Made by a program: the position numbers and the translations under genes
Shown here: in pieces, positions 47,278 through 57,552 of the stretch
How positions within the stretch are numbered: the first letter of the stretch is position 1
Layout of the letters: each line of letters begins with the position of its first letter
DNA from: Candidatus Nitrosocaldaceae archaeon
GTDB lineage: Archaea > Thermoproteota > Nitrososphaeria > Nitrososphaerales > Nitrosocaldaceae
DNA length: 64,000 nt
Assembly (NCBI GenBank): GCA_026002835.1
Contig: BPGC01000001.1
Span: 186,001 to 250,000, forward strand
Direction of reading: 5' to 3'
Notes under the pieces: model-generated
The model's database searches: none
Told to the model about the DNA's origin: nothing
Seen by the model: the letters and a program-made list of their open reading frames with translations, nothing else

Positions 47278-47982
47278 GTGAAAGTTTACATTAATGAGAT
47301 ATTTACTAGCATAGAAGGAGAAGGTATCTATCTAGGAACAAAGACGTTATTCATAAGGTTTGCTGGATGTCCATTGAGATGTTATTGGTGTGATACACCT
47401 TATGCATTGTTGATAAAAGATGGTAAAGAGTATAAACTAGAAGAGGCTTTAAAGGTTATCGATGCTAATATAAAGAGAAATACATACAAAGTAAATCTTA
47501 CCGGAGGAGATCCATTATTGCAACATAAAGCAGTATATGAGATAGCAAAACATCTTAAAGATAAAGGATTATTAACATATTTAGAGTCCTCATGTTATAA
47601 TTCTGAAAGGTTTAGTTATTTATTACCATATATAGATATATGTAAGATCGAGTTCAAGTTGAAAGATGCAAATGCTACAAGCAACTATGAAAGTTTGTTA
47701 GAGGAAGAACTAAGATGCCTAACAGAGGCAATTGATAATAAAAAAGTAACTTATATTAAAATAGTTGTAAGTAATAAGAGTAATATAGAAGAAGTTAAAA
47801 AACTTGCAGATGAAATATTTAAAAGAGTAAAGGGAGAGGATATAGATGGATTTGTTATACAACCAGCATATGGATATGAACCAAGAATGGGACAATTGCT
47901 TAAAATATATGATAAGGTATATGAATATTACAGGGGAGTTAGGATTATACCTCAGATACAAAAGGTGATGAATATACCATGA
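47278..47982 (+). CDS. queE: 7-carboxy-7-deazaguanine synthase
   Basis: A 234-residue radical SAM enzyme. The cluster motif is FAGCPLRCYWCDTPYAL (C-x3-C-x2-C), preceded by SIEGEGIYLGTKTLFIRF, the substrate/SAM site, and followed by KVNLTGGDPLLQ. It starts at GTG and overlaps folE by 4 nt. Confidence 0.95.
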   Translation: MKVYINEIFTSIEGEGIYLGTKTLFIRFAGCPLRCYWCDTPYALLIKDGKEYKLEEALKVIDANIKRNTYKVNLTGGDPLLQHKAVYEIAKHLKDKGLLTYLESSCYNSERFSYLLPYIDICKIEFKLKDANATSNYESLLEEELRCLTEAIDNKKVTYIKIVVSNKSNIEEVKKLADEIFKRVKGEDIDGFVIQPAYGYEPRMGQLLKIYDKVYEYYRGVRIIPQIQKVMNIP

Positions 47983-48527
47983 ACAAGAGTAGAGTAAAGA
48001 GGTTAATAAGAGAATTATTGATGGAGATAGGAGAGGATCCAGATAGAGAAGGTTTGAGAGAAACTCCAGATAGGATTGCAGATCTATATGAAGAGATATT
48101 CAATGGTTATAACATGGATTCAGAGTTAGATGTTATGTTTAGTGAGGAGAGTGATACAGTAGTTGCTAGAGAGATACAATTCTATAGTATGTGTGAACAT
48201 CATATGCTTCCGTTCTATGGAAACGTGCATATAGCATACATACCAGATGGAAAGGTATTTGGAATATCTAAACTAGTCAGATTGGTAGAAAAGTTTTCTA
48301 GAAGATTACAGATACAAGAAAGGATGACAAAACAGATTGCTGATGAGTTAGAGAATATGGGTGTTAAAGGAGTGTTAGTTATAGCTGAAGGTGATCATAT
48401 GTGTATGAAGATGAGAGGAGTTAGGAATAATAGCAAAGTTATGACAATAGCGTATAGAGGAGAGTTTAAGAATAAAGAGTTAAGAGAGAATATAATGCCT
48501 CTACTATATGATAGAAGAAGAATATAA
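47979..48527 (+). CDS. folE: GTP cyclohydrolase I
   Basis: A 182-residue type IA enzyme supplying 7,8-dihydroneopterin triphosphate for the deazaguanine route. Zinc ligands are in FYSMCEHHMLPFYGNVHIAY and in EGDHMCMKMRGV; GISKLVRLVEKFSRRLQIQE is the substrate pocket. Linkage to queC and queE argues for archaeosine synthesis rather than folate. QueD is not in the window. Confidence 0.96.
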   Translation: MNKSRVKRLIRELLMEIGEDPDREGLRETPDRIADLYEEIFNGYNMDSELDVMFSEESDTVVAREIQFYSMCEHHMLPFYGNVHIAYIPDGKVFGISKLVRLVEKFSRRLQIQERMTKQIADELENMGVKGVLVIAEGDHMCMKMRGVRNNSKVMTIAYRGEFKNKELRENIMPLLYDRRRI

Positions 48528-48531
48528 AAAA

Positions 48532-49920
48532 TTATAGTTTGAACCTAGTTGCTGCTATTGCTATGCCCATTACTGATGATAATGCTATAATCAATCCTAT
48601 TGGAAACTCTGGAACTACTTGTGTTTCAATAATATCTAACTTTGCTTTTATCATATCTACCGTTGCTTGAACCTCTTCTATACTTTCTCTATTCTTAATC
48701 TTAGTTGCTAACTCTACAGTTAGCAGATGCTCAAACTCTTCGTTAAGCTCTTCATCATAACTCTTTACATCATTCTCAATGAATTCATAATTATCTAGGT
48801 ATGCTTGTATTATTAGTTGCTCCGCTTCCTCATACTCTCCTTTGCTATACTCTTCAACTATCTTATCTAACAATGCTTCTATATTATTCACATACTGTAA
48901 TCTTGGATCTTCTCCAACCCCTATACCTAATGCTTCAATCTTATCAAGGTTAGCCTTTATAGCATCTACTTTTGCTTTTATCTCATCTAAACCTGCTCTT
49001 TCCCTAATCAATTGTCTTAACTCTTCTCTAAGCATTATCTCGGTCTCTTCCATTAACTCTTCATCAACTGCAGCTATATCAGCTTCCAGAAATTCGTACT
49101 TTTCAAGATATGCTTTGGTTGCTATCTCTAATGCTTCCTCATACTCACCTTCTTCATACTCATGAACTATAGCATCTAGCATCAATCTTATCTCCGCTAC
49201 TGTAGGCTTCTCTATCTCTGTTCTTTCAATACCTAGTATCTCTTCAAATTCATGAATTATACCTTTGATAGGCTTCTCAAGTTCTTCTATCTTTGCTACA
49301 TTCTCAATAGCATCATCTAACTGTCTAAAGAATAACTCTAGTTCTTCTCTCGCATTATCTTTAATACTATCTTTTATCTTATTAAAGATATCATTTGCTC
49401 TAACAATGAAACCTTGTGCATCTTGATACTCCTCAATATTTATTATCTCTCCAGCAGCATTAACAGCTTCTTCATACTCATGCTCTGCATCTTCTAATAG
49501 ATTTATTATAACCTTCATCAAGAATTCAGCATCTTTTGCTTCCTCTCCAACAACTTTATCTACTGCTTGATCTAACAATTCAATTATTGAATTAACCTCA
49601 TCCCTATACTCGTCTAATGATAGTCCAACTTTATCAGGAAGTTCAGATAGTCTATCTTCTAATTCATCTGCAAGTGCTTGATCTTTAGATGCTATATTGC
49701 TCTTGATTAATGTGAATACTTCTCCTATAGGATGCCCAGCATGAACTGCTGCTAACTCTTCGTTATCTGCTGCTTTGTTCTGTAATGAAGCATGCAGATG
49801 TCCTTTAATCATCTCTATCTTTGTTACAAAATCTACGCTATCTTCAGCACTAGCATATGGTATTACTGCTAGTAATATGCTCATTACTCCTATCGCTCCT
49901 AACCTCTTAGGATTAGCCAT
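48532..49920 (-). CDS. FTR1-ectodomain-like surface protein with PEFG-CTERM-like tail
   Basis: A 462-residue protein: signal peptide (ends near SAEDS), a long acidic alpha-helical body, and the ending VVPEFPIGLIIALSSVMGIA plus a short basic tail, a PEFG-CTERM-type sorting signal. Two copies of a helical module occur (ATKAYLEKYEFLEADIAAVD near 245 and IIQAYLDNYEFIENDVKSYD near 370). The same module, YLDNYEFxExPLAxxD, forms the outer domain of the divergent FTR1 permease. It therefore looks like the ectodomain without the permease, perhaps an iron-binding or iron-handing surface protein. Iron binding is inferred, not shown. Confidence 0.75.
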   Translation of the reverse strand: MANPKRLGAIGVMSILLAVIPYASAEDSVDFVTKIEMIKGHLHASLQNKAADNEELAAVHAGHPIGEVFTLIKSNIASKDQALADELEDRLSELPDKVGLSLDEYRDEVNSIIELLDQAVDKVVGEEAKDAEFLMKVIINLLEDAEHEYEEAVNAAGEIINIEEYQDAQGFIVRANDIFNKIKDSIKDNAREELELFFRQLDDAIENVAKIEELEKPIKGIIHEFEEILGIERTEIEKPTVAEIRLMLDAIVHEYEEGEYEEALEIATKAYLEKYEFLEADIAAVDEELMEETEIMLREELRQLIRERAGLDEIKAKVDAIKANLDKIEALGIGVGEDPRLQYVNNIEALLDKIVEEYSKGEYEEAEQLIIQAYLDNYEFIENDVKSYDEELNEEFEHLLTVELATKIKNRESIEEVQATVDMIKAKLDIIETQVVPEFPIGLIIALSSVMGIAIAATRFKL

Positions 49921-50018
49921 GCCTAATTAGGCTAGGCTAATAATATTTAAACATTATCTACACCTGCTACAAGTAATGTTTAAATAACTTGTTAACCTAG
50001 CCTAATTAGGTGAACCTA
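49921..50018. promoter_or_regulatory. Mirror-image divergent promoter with DtxR/IdeR-like operators
   Basis: Two inverted copies of the same control element face outwards. Each has a TAATGTTTAAATA core containing the TATA box (49974-49986 on the plus strand, 49944-49956 on the minus strand) followed, 7-9 nt later, by the 15-mer CCTAGCCTAATTAGG (49996-50010 on plus; 49922-49936 on minus). The 15-mer contains a perfect 10-bp palindrome and, with flanking bases, TTAGGCTAGGCTAA, close to the DtxR/IdeR box core TTAGGTTAGSCTAA. Each operator covers the expected transcription start next to the start codon, so a bound repressor would block both genes. Iron control is inferred from the box and from FTR1. 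Confidence 0.75.
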
Positions 50019-52202
50019 ATGAAGCTTATGATAATATTTGGTCTATGCTTATTAGTATTATCATCTTCGTTAATAAATATTAAAAGTTATGCAGAGAATG
50101 ATGAAAATTCTGCTAATTTTCTATTGGCAATAGAGAGGATAAACGTGCTTTTAAAACTTATAGAAGAGAATAATGATTATAATCATGCTCTTTCAGTAGC
50201 AAAATTAGCTAATGATATTGATCTTACATTAAGGAGTAAGGATGATAAACTTGCAGATGATCTATATCTTAAATTGGTAGACCTGCCTGCCCTTGTTAGA
50301 TCTGGCAAAGATCTATCATCACATATTGTAGATACTAGAGTGTTATTGGATAAAGCATTAGTAACTGTTATACCAGAAAGGAATAAAACACTTTATGCTC
50401 AAGTTATATTCTCATTAATAACATTGGCAGAGAAAGAGTATGAGAATGGGAATTATGATTTATCTATAGAATATATGAATAGGGCATATAATATCTATAA
50501 GGAGAATATAAATAATGATGAATTGAATGATGAATTTGAAAAAGCTATAAATCTTATGATTGCTAGAACTGATGTTAGTGAGGTTAGTTCAGTAAATAGC
50601 AAGTTACAAAGAGATTTTATTAGTATATTCTCTGGTTCTAATATAAATCATAAGCAATATTTTGATGAGATAAGGAGATTATATGATGAGTTATTAAAAG
50701 AGTATAAGAATGGGAATTACCTTCAAGCAGATGAGTATGCTATAGAAGCATACCTAGATAATTATGAGTTTCTAGAACCTCCTCTAGCAAATGTGGATAA
50801 AGAGTTGATGGAAGAGTTGGAAGTTGATATGAGGATAGAACTTAGAGAGATGATAAAGGATAAAGTCAATTATGATGAGATTAAAGCATTTATAGATGAG
50901 ATATTAGCAAAATTGGAAGAGGCTGAGAAGTTATTAGATGAGCATATAATAACATTTGAAGCAGATATTATTAATGTTAATGGAAATGGTAACTCTAATA
51001 GAGAGATTAAATTAGGTTCTGCTTCTGATGAAGCGAAAAAAGATGTTATGAGCCAAGTTGATGCTATAAGGCTAAAACTTATGGAGGTATTAGAAGCTTA
51101 TAGGAATAATGATTATGATCTAGCATATGAGAAGGCTAGGAGTGCTTACCTAGATAATTATGAATTTATTGAGATTCCATTAGCGCCAATAGATCCTAAC
51201 TTTACATTGGAAGCAGAGATAAAATTCTCAGAGTTAAGGCAATTGATAAATGGTAGAGCTAGTTATGAAGAGGTTCAATCAAAGATTGTAGAGATCAGGA
51301 AGATATTAGATGAAAGTGAGAGATTGGTTACTGGTACTGGAATAATTGCTCCAACAATTGCCTTTTCATCATCCTATGCTATAATATTCAGAGAAGGTCT
51401 AGAGTCAGCATTAATAGTTGGAGCAATAATAACATATCTAGAGGCAACAAGGAATGATAAGTATAAGAAGCATATCTATTATGGAGTATTGATAGCGTTA
51501 GGCGCTACTGCTATAACATGGTTCTTAGCAGCATATGTTATAGAGATCTCTGGAGTTGGTAGAGAAACTATTGAGGCTATAGCAGCATTATCTGCTACTG
51601 CAATATTATTCTATGTAAGTTTCTGGATATTGAATAAGGTTGAAGCAAAGAAATGGATCGAATTTGTAAAGGCTAAGGTATGGCAAGCAACTACTACTGG
51701 AAGTGCTATGGTATTGGTATCATTAGCATTCTTCACAGTTTATAGAGAAGGATTTGAGACAGTATTATTCTATCAAGCTATGTTCTCATTTGCAAAGTAT
51801 ATGGAGAATTATGTATTACTAGGTTTCATATTAGGCATATCATCTCTATTAGCAGTATACTACTTTATGAGAAAGTTGGGTAAGAGGCTACCATTAAAGA
51901 TGCTCTTTGGTTTAACTATGGGTATAGGAGCATATCTATCATTAGCATTCATAGGCAACGGAATAAGAGAGTTACAGGAGGCTGGATATATGCAAGTAAC
52001 TCCATTGTTTGGTATAATTCCTAGATTAGATATAAACCTAGCAACTATGACTGGTATACATCCTACACTAGAGACTATAATAGCACAGATGGCATTATTA
52101 TCAGTATACATAGTTGGGATGAGTTATACATTAATAATCAAACCTAGAAGAGAAAGAGCGATATTACTTGCAAGGAGATCTAGGAAAGAAATTGAGGGTT
52201 AG
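50019..52202 (+). CDS. FTR1-family iron permease with large helical ectodomain
   Basis: From ATG 50019 the protein has a signal peptide (MKLMIIFGLCLLVLSSSLIN), an outer helical region of about 430 residues, and a seven-helix FTR1 permease. The ectodomain carries two copies of the module YLDNYEFxExPLAxxD (near 245 and 390). The permease has both FTR1 motifs: FREGLESALIVGAI and VYREGFETVLFYQ. It imports ferric iron or ferrous iron after re-oxidation. I prefer ATG 50019 over the GTG at 50010, which lies inside the operator. The 3' end overlaps the hydantoinase-like gene by 11 nt. Confidence 0.93.
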   Translation: MKLMIIFGLCLLVLSSSLINIKSYAENDENSANFLLAIERINVLLKLIEENNDYNHALSVAKLANDIDLTLRSKDDKLADDLYLKLVDLPALVRSGKDLSSHIVDTRVLLDKALVTVIPERNKTLYAQVIFSLITLAEKEYENGNYDLSIEYMNRAYNIYKENINNDELNDEFEKAINLMIARTDVSEVSSVNSKLQRDFISIFSGSNINHKQYFDEIRRLYDELLKEYKNGNYLQADEYAIEAYLDNYEFLEPPLANVDKELMEELEVDMRIELREMIKDKVNYDEIKAFIDEILAKLEEAEKLLDEHIITFEADIINVNGNGNSNREIKLGSASDEAKKDVMSQVDAIRLKLMEVLEAYRNNDYDLAYEKARSAYLDNYEFIEIPLAPIDPNFTLEAEIKFSELRQLINGRASYEEVQSKIVEIRKILDESERLVTGTGIIAPTIAFSSSYAIIFREGLESALIVGAIITYLEATRNDKYKKHIYYGVLIALGATAITWFLAAYVIEISGVGRETIEAIAALSATAILFYVSFWILNKVEAKKWIEFVKAKVWQATTTGSAMVLVSLAFFTVYREGFETVLFYQAMFSFAKYMENYVLLGFILGISSLLAVYYFMRKLGKRLPLKMLFGLTMGIGAYLSLAFIGNGIRELQEAGYMQVTPLFGIIPRLDINLATMTGIHPTLETIIAQMALLSVYIVGMSYTLIIKPRRERAILLARRSRKEIEG

Positions 52203-54276
52203 AGTAGGCATAGATGTTGGAGGTACATTCACAAAAGCCGTTGCTATCGATATAGCAACTGGAAAGGTTGTTGGCAAGAAGACAGTTCCAACAACTCATA
52301 ATGCTAAAAAAGGTGTATCTGAAGGAGTAGTAGATGCATTACAATTATTGTTAGATGAGCATAGTATAAGTAAAGAAGAGGTAGAGTTAGTTGCTCATAG
52401 CACTACTCAAGCCGTTAATGCTTTACTAGAAGGAGATGTTGCAAGAGTAGGAATAATAGGAATGGGAGTAGGATTGGATAAGAATAATGTGATAAATAGA
52501 ACTAAGTTAGGAGATATAAAGTTAGGAGATAAATATATCAAGACGAGTTATAGATTTATAGATACTTCTCATATAATAACAGAAGAAGAGGTAGATCAAG
52601 CGATTAGAGAGTTAAAAGATGAGGGAGCTGAGGTTATAGTAGCAAGTGAAGCATTTGGGGTTGATGATGCTAGTAATGAAGCATTCGTTGTAAAGAGAGC
52701 TAGATTACTAGGCTTGCCAGCAACGGCTGGTTATGAATTAACTGGTATATATGGCTTAGAGGTAAGAACCTTAACAGCAGCTATAAATGCTAGTATACTT
52801 CCTAAGACTATAACAACTGCAAATTTTGTTGAAGATGCATTAAAGAGTGAAGAGATCAAAGCTCCATTGATGCTTATGAAAGGTGATGGTGGTATAACCG
52901 ATATTCATACATTTAGAACAAAACCTATTCTAACTATATTATCTGGACCAGCAGCAAGTGTTGCTGGAGCATTGTTATACCTTAAAGTTGTAAATGGAAT
53001 ATTTATAGAGGTTGGAGGAACTAGCACAAATATATGTGTTATAAAGAACGGCAGACCAGAGTTGAAGTATGTAACTATAATGGATCATCCTACTTGTATA
53101 AGATCGTTAGATGTTAGAGTGTTGGGTGTTGCTGGAGGTAGTATGGTTAGGATCAATAATAAAAAGATAAGCGATGTTGGGCCTAGAAGTGCTCATATAG
53201 CATCCCTAAAGTATTCTTGCTTTGCTGATCCAGAAGATCTAGAGAAAGGGGAGATCATATTAATAAATCCTAGGGAAGATGATCCTAGAGATTATGTAGC
53301 AATAAATACTCCAAATGGAACTTATGCTATAACAAATACTTGTGTTGCTAATGCTCTAGGTTTGATAAAAGAAGGAGATTATGCTTATGCTAATCAGAGA
53401 TCTGCAAGGATAGCATTAAGCAAATTAGGAGAGTTTTTGAATAGTAATGCTGATATAATAGCAAATAAGATTCTAGAGATTGCTAGCAAGAAAGTAGAGA
53501 AAGTAGTAAAGATGATGATCAGAGATTATGAGATAAGCGATCCAGTATTGATAGGAGGAGGTGGAGGAGCATCTGTATTGGTTCCATATATTGCAAAGTC
53601 GATGAATCTTAGATATGAGATAGCACCCAATGCTGAAGTGATATCATCTATAGGAGTTGCTACTTCAATGATAAGGGAAGAGATAGAGAGAAGCATCAAT
53701 AAACCAGATCCTAATGTTATATCCATGCTTATTGAAGATGTAAAATCTAGAGCTATAGCTAAAGGTGCATTACCAGAATCTATTGTAGTAAATACAGAAT
53801 ACGTTGCTGAGAAAGGTATCCTTAGAGTAATTGCAAGTGGGATGGCTGCACTAGACTCTACTGCATTAAATGCTAGAGAGATAGATAGAGAAGAGGCAAA
53901 GAAGATAGCATCTGAGGTTATTAAGAGTAATAGTATAGAGTTATTATTAGAGAACAAGAGTTATTTCATATTTAGAAGCAGAGTTATAGAGAAGAGGTTC
54001 TTCTCAAAGAAGGTTAAAGATACTATAATTGCTCTAGATAGATATGGTAGAGTTAGATTATCTATAGAGAATGGAAGGATGATAGATAACAATATAGTAG
54101 AAGAGGTTAAGAGGTATTTAGATATAAAGAGCGATCTAGCTCCTCAAATATATCTTATAGATGATACTAAACTAGTAGACTTTTCTAGCATAACATCTCC
54201 AGAACATGTATTTCAAGCAATCAAAGAAGAGGTTAATAAGAGTAATGGAAATATAGCTGCTATAATCAAACTTTAG
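52192..54276 (+). CDS. Hydantoinase/oxoprolinase family protein
   Basis: A protein of about 694 residues. VRVGIDVGGTFTKAVAIDI is the N-terminal phosphate-binding motif of the actin-like ATPase fold in this family, with VAHSTTQAVNALLEGD, LSGPAASVAGALLYL, FIEVGGTSTNICV and LIGGGGGASVLVPYIAK following. Family members hydrolyse 5-oxoproline, hydantoins or ketones such as acetone; the substrate is unknown. The conserved part starts two codons after the TTG at 52192; a second TTG at 52168 would add eight residues. It overlaps FTR1, so co-transcription with iron uptake is likely. Confidence 0.85.
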   Translation: MRVRVGIDVGGTFTKAVAIDIATGKVVGKKTVPTTHNAKKGVSEGVVDALQLLLDEHSISKEEVELVAHSTTQAVNALLEGDVARVGIIGMGVGLDKNNVINRTKLGDIKLGDKYIKTSYRFIDTSHIITEEEVDQAIRELKDEGAEVIVASEAFGVDDASNEAFVVKRARLLGLPATAGYELTGIYGLEVRTLTAAINASILPKTITTANFVEDALKSEEIKAPLMLMKGDGGITDIHTFRTKPILTILSGPAASVAGALLYLKVVNGIFIEVGGTSTNICVIKNGRPELKYVTIMDHPTCIRSLDVRVLGVAGGSMVRINNKKISDVGPRSAHIASLKYSCFADPEDLEKGEIILINPREDDPRDYVAINTPNGTYAITNTCVANALGLIKEGDYAYANQRSARIALSKLGEFLNSNADIIANKILEIASKKVEKVVKMMIRDYEISDPVLIGGGGGASVLVPYIAKSMNLRYEIAPNAEVISSIGVATSMIREEIERSINKPDPNVISMLIEDVKSRAIAKGALPESIVVNTEYVAEKGILRVIASGMAALDSTALNAREIDREEAKKIASEVIKSNSIELLLENKSYFIFRSRVIEKRFFSKKVKDTIIALDRYGRVRLSIENGRMIDNNIVEEVKRYLDIKSDLAPQIYLIDDTKLVDFSSITSPEHVFQAIKEEVNKSNGNIAAIIKL

Positions 54277-54311
54277 GAAGGTTTATAATTTATTAATTGT
54301 TTCAAAGAGTT

Positions 54312-54614
54312 ATGACTACACAATGGAGTTGTGCGATATGCTCCAGGCAGATAAGATGGGATGAGCTATTTACATTCTACTCTAAAGGTGCGGTTCATTT
54401 TATCTGCTTTAGAGACGAGGTTCTTAAGAAGGATAAAAGTATGGAAGGTTTGTTAGATATGCTTGAGAAGGAACTGGAGATGATCGTTGAATATAAAAAA
54501 CATATAAATAATACAAGTAATGAAGAAGCAAAGAGATTACTTGAAGAGAATGAGAAGGATGCTGAAAAACATGCAGCATTATTGACTAAACTAATAGCAA
54601 AAACATTAAGTTAA
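54312..54614 (+). CDS. DUF2175 family protein
   Basis: A 100-residue protein from ATG 54312. The conserved head WSCAICSRQIRWDELFTFYS carries a CxxC and is followed by FICFRD with a further Cys, a small metal site. The rest is a charged helix (LLDMLEKELEMIVEYKKHI). DUF2175 is found in Crenarchaeota and Thaumarchaeota and has no known function. An in-frame TTG at 54297 is the only earlier start. Confidence 0.85.
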   Translation: MTTQWSCAICSRQIRWDELFTFYSKGAVHFICFRDEVLKKDKSMEGLLDMLEKELEMIVEYKKHINNTSNEEAKRLLEENEKDAEKHAALLTKLIAKTLS

Positions 54615-54629
54615 TTATACATTTATTTT

Positions 54630-55250
54630 ATGATGATGATAAGTACTGGCTGTAAAGCATTAGATGCCATTCTGGATGGAGGTGTTAGGATCAATACTCT
54701 AACTAATATATTTGGAGAGAGTGCTACTGGGAAGACGCAATTCTGTTTCCAACTAGCACTAAACTTTGCTAGATTAAATAATAATATATTATTTATAGAT
54801 ACATTAAACAACTTCAGACCAGAGCGTATACTAGAGATGCAGTATTATAATGATATAAAGAGTAATGTATTAGATAATATTTATGTATACAAGCCACTAG
54901 GGATAAGAAATATACTTGATATTATAGATGAGATAGATGCTAGGTTGATAGTAATAGATGATATAAGTGAGTTATTGCTGAACATAGATACTAAAAGTAT
55001 AAGCAAACTTGTTACTTTTATGCATAAACTAGCATTAAAAGCAATAAAATACGATTTAGCTGTAGTAATAACCAATCGTGTTACGTTTACTGATAATCAA
55101 AAATTTGATAATCTAATAAGTAGGTTTATGCATTACAAGATCAGGTTCAAGAGATTGAATAGTTTGTTCTCTGCTGAGATGTTATATCCTAACGAAGCAA
55201 CTGTTTATTTTAGAATAAGTAGAAAAGGATTAGAGGATTATTATCTGTAA
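54630..55250 (+). CDS. RadB-like RecA-family ATPase
   Basis: A 206-residue single-core RecA/Rad51 paralog. [18 protein letters not shown] opens the core, [18 protein letters not shown] is Walker A, and [13 protein letters not shown] is Walker B. It lacks the N-terminal DNA-binding domain of RadA, so it resembles RadB, a recombination mediator. KaiC-like proteins are a less likely alternative. Its 3' end overlaps the convergent Cdc48 gene by 10 nt. Confidence 0.8.
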   Translation: MMMISTGCKALDAILDGGVRINTLTNIFGESATGKTQFCFQLALNFARLNNNILFIDTLNNFRPERILEMQYYNDIKSNVLDNIYVYKPLGIRNILDIIDEIDARLIVIDDISELLLNIDTKSISKLVTFMHKLALKAIKYDLAVVITNRVTFTDNQKFDNLISRFMHYKIRFKRLNSLFSAEMLYPNEATVYFRISRKGLEDYYL

Positions 55251-57424
55251 TATGGTACAGTTACCTTTTCTCCAGGCCTACCTTCCTTCTGTTGTTTAAT
55301 CTTCTTAACTGCTTCCTCGAAATGCCTCATCTGTACTTTAGCCTCAGAGACATGCTTATTAGCTTCTTCTGGAGTTGGATACTTTGCTAGGTATTCATGT
55401 AATACTAATGATACTGCAGTATTAGCTATCGCTGCTACATCTGCACCACTGAAACCTTCACACATCTCAGATATCTTATCTAGATCTACATCTTCTGCTA
55501 ATGGCTTATCTTTGCAATGTATCTCTAGTATCTGTTTCCTAGCAGCTTTATCTGGTAATGGTACGAATATCAGTTTATCAAACCTACCTGGTCTTAGTAA
55601 TGCTGTATCTATCATATCTACCCTATTTGTGGCAGCCAAAACAACTACGCCTTGTAATGACTGTATACCATCTAATTCTGTCAGTAATTGACTTACTACT
55701 CTCTCTGTAACCATACTATCTCCACCCATTCCTCTCATTGGTGCTAATGAGTCTATCTCATCGAAGAAGATAACACATGGTGATGCTTGTCTTGCTCTTC
55801 TAAACACTTCCCTAATCCCTCTTTCGCTCTCTCCTACCCATTTTGATAATAGTTCTGGACCTCTTATGCTTATAAAATTGGCTTCACTCTCCGTTGCTAC
55901 AGCCTTTGCTAGCATAGTTTTACCAGTACCACTTGGACCATGTAATAATATACCTCTTGGCATTGTATGACCTAACTTTTCATACAGCTCTGGATAACGC
56001 ATAGGCCATTCAACAGCTTCTTGTAACTGTCTCTTTACATCTTCTAAACCTCCAATATCATCCCACTTTACATCTGGGCTCTCTAGATAGACTTCACGCA
56101 TTGCTGATGGAGTAATCTCTTTCAACGCTTCTTCAAAATCGTTCATAGTTACTACCAATTTATTTAATAGTTCAGGAGGTAACTTTTCATCCTCCATATT
56201 AAGCTCTGGTAATAATCTTCTTAAACACTTCATAGCTGCTTCTTTACATAAATACTCAAGATCTGCACCAACAAATCCATGCGTCATACCAGCTATCCTA
56301 TCAAGATCTACAGTATTCTCTGGATCGGTTGCTAATGGCATGTTTCTAGTATGTATCATGAGTATCTCTAACCTTCCTCTCTTATCTGGTACGCTTATCT
56401 CGATCTCTCTATCAAACCTTCCAGGTCTCCTTAATGCTGGATCTATAGCATTTGGTCTATTTGTTGCTGCTATAACTACTACCTTTCCTCTAGTCTCTAA
56501 ACCATCCATGAGTGATAATAATTGGCTTACTACTCTTCTTTCTACTTCTCCAGTAACCTCTTCTCTCTTTGGAGCAATAGAATCTATCTCATCTATAAAG
56601 ACTATACTAGGAGCCTTCTCTTTTGCCTCTTTAAATATCTCCCTTAATCTTGCTTCGCTCTCTCCATAGAATTTACTCATAATCTCTGGACCGCTTATGC
56701 TAATGAAATGAGCGTTACTTTCATTTGCTACTGCTTTTGCTAATAACGTCTTACCAGTTCCTGGAGGACCATATAGCAATACACCTTTAGGAGCCTCGAT
56801 TCCTAACTTCTCAAATATCTCTGGATGTCTTAATGGTAACTCGATCATCTCTCTAACCTTCTGTATCTCCTCTTTCAATCCTCCTATATCCTCGTAGGTT
56901 ACTTGAGGAACTCCTCTTATCTGCTCACCTTTCTCTGCTATATGAAATACAGTCTTTTGTGTAACAAGAACTGCGTCTGCTGCTGGACTAATGCCTATAA
57001 CTTGAAATGTTAACCTTCCTCCAAAGTATGGAACCATAACATTATCTCCTTTGATCAATGGAACGCTATCCAATGCGTCTGCTAAGTATCTCTCATCTAT
57101 TGGAGGTATAGCTTCTAATGGTGCAACTATAACCTTATCTGCTGGAACTGCTTTTATCTTCCTAACTATTACTGTATCTCCAATTGCAACTCCTGCATTA
57201 TTTCTAACCAAACCATCTATCCTAATGATACCTTTACCCTCATCAGAGGGATATAAAGGAAGACACTTTGCAACTGTTCTTCTCTTACCTCTAATCTCAA
57301 TGATATCACCAGTGGATGCTCCTAAAGCATCCATAGAATCATAATCTATTCTAGCAACACCCCTACCAACATCTCTAGTGTATGCTTCCAATACTCTTAA
57401 TGTTAGTGTTCTTTGAGTTTCCAT
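55241..57424 (-). CDS. cdc48: Cdc48/VAT AAA+ ATPase
   Basis: A 727-residue unfoldase. The N-domain (to about residue 180) begins with a double-psi barrel ([20 protein letters not shown]). D1 has [19 protein letters not shown] and [15 protein letters not shown]2 has [19 protein letters not shown] and [14 protein letters not shown], each with an ATNRP/V sensor. The C-terminus ends VTVPYYR, where the last three residues fit the HbYX pattern used to dock on the 20S proteasome. Such ATPases extract and unfold substrates in archaea lacking or alongside PAN. Confidence 0.96.
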   Translation of the reverse strand: METQRTLTLRVLEAYTRDVGRGVARIDYDSMDALGASTGDIIEIRGKRRTVAKCLPLYPSDEGKGIIRIDGLVRNNAGVAIGDTVIVRKIKAVPADKVIVAPLEAIPPIDERYLADALDSVPLIKGDNVMVPYFGGRLTFQVIGISPAADAVLVTQKTVFHIAEKGEQIRGVPQVTYEDIGGLKEEIQKVREMIELPLRHPEIFEKLGIEAPKGVLLYGPPGTGKTLLAKAVANESNAHFISISGPEIMSKFYGESEARLREIFKEAKEKAPSIVFIDEIDSIAPKREEVTGEVERRVVSQLLSLMDGLETRGKVVVIAATNRPNAIDPALRRPGRFDREIEISVPDKRGRLEILMIHTRNMPLATDPENTVDLDRIAGMTHGFVGADLEYLCKEAAMKCLRRLLPELNMEDEKLPPELLNKLVVTMNDFEEALKEITPSAMREVYLESPDVKWDDIGGLEDVKRQLQEAVEWPMRYPELYEKLGHTMPRGILLHGPSGTGKTMLAKAVATESEANFISIRGPELLSKWVGESERGIREVFRRARQASPCVIFFDEIDSLAPMRGMGGDSMVTERVVSQLLTELDGIQSLQGVVVLAATNRVDMIDTALLRPGRFDKLIFVPLPDKAARKQILEIHCKDKPLAEDVDLDKISEMCEGFSGADVAAIANTAVSLVLHEYLAKYPTPEEANKHVSEAKVQMRHFEEAVKKIKQQKEGRPGEKVTVPYYR

Positions 57425-57552
57425 ATTCTCACCTTAGATTTAGCATTCTCCCTTTATTACTCTTCCTATATTTACGACTATTTGATATATAAGTATGAGC
57501 TAGTTACTAATAGATAAGTTAAAATCAGGTTAATTATATCTGGTTATTAATC

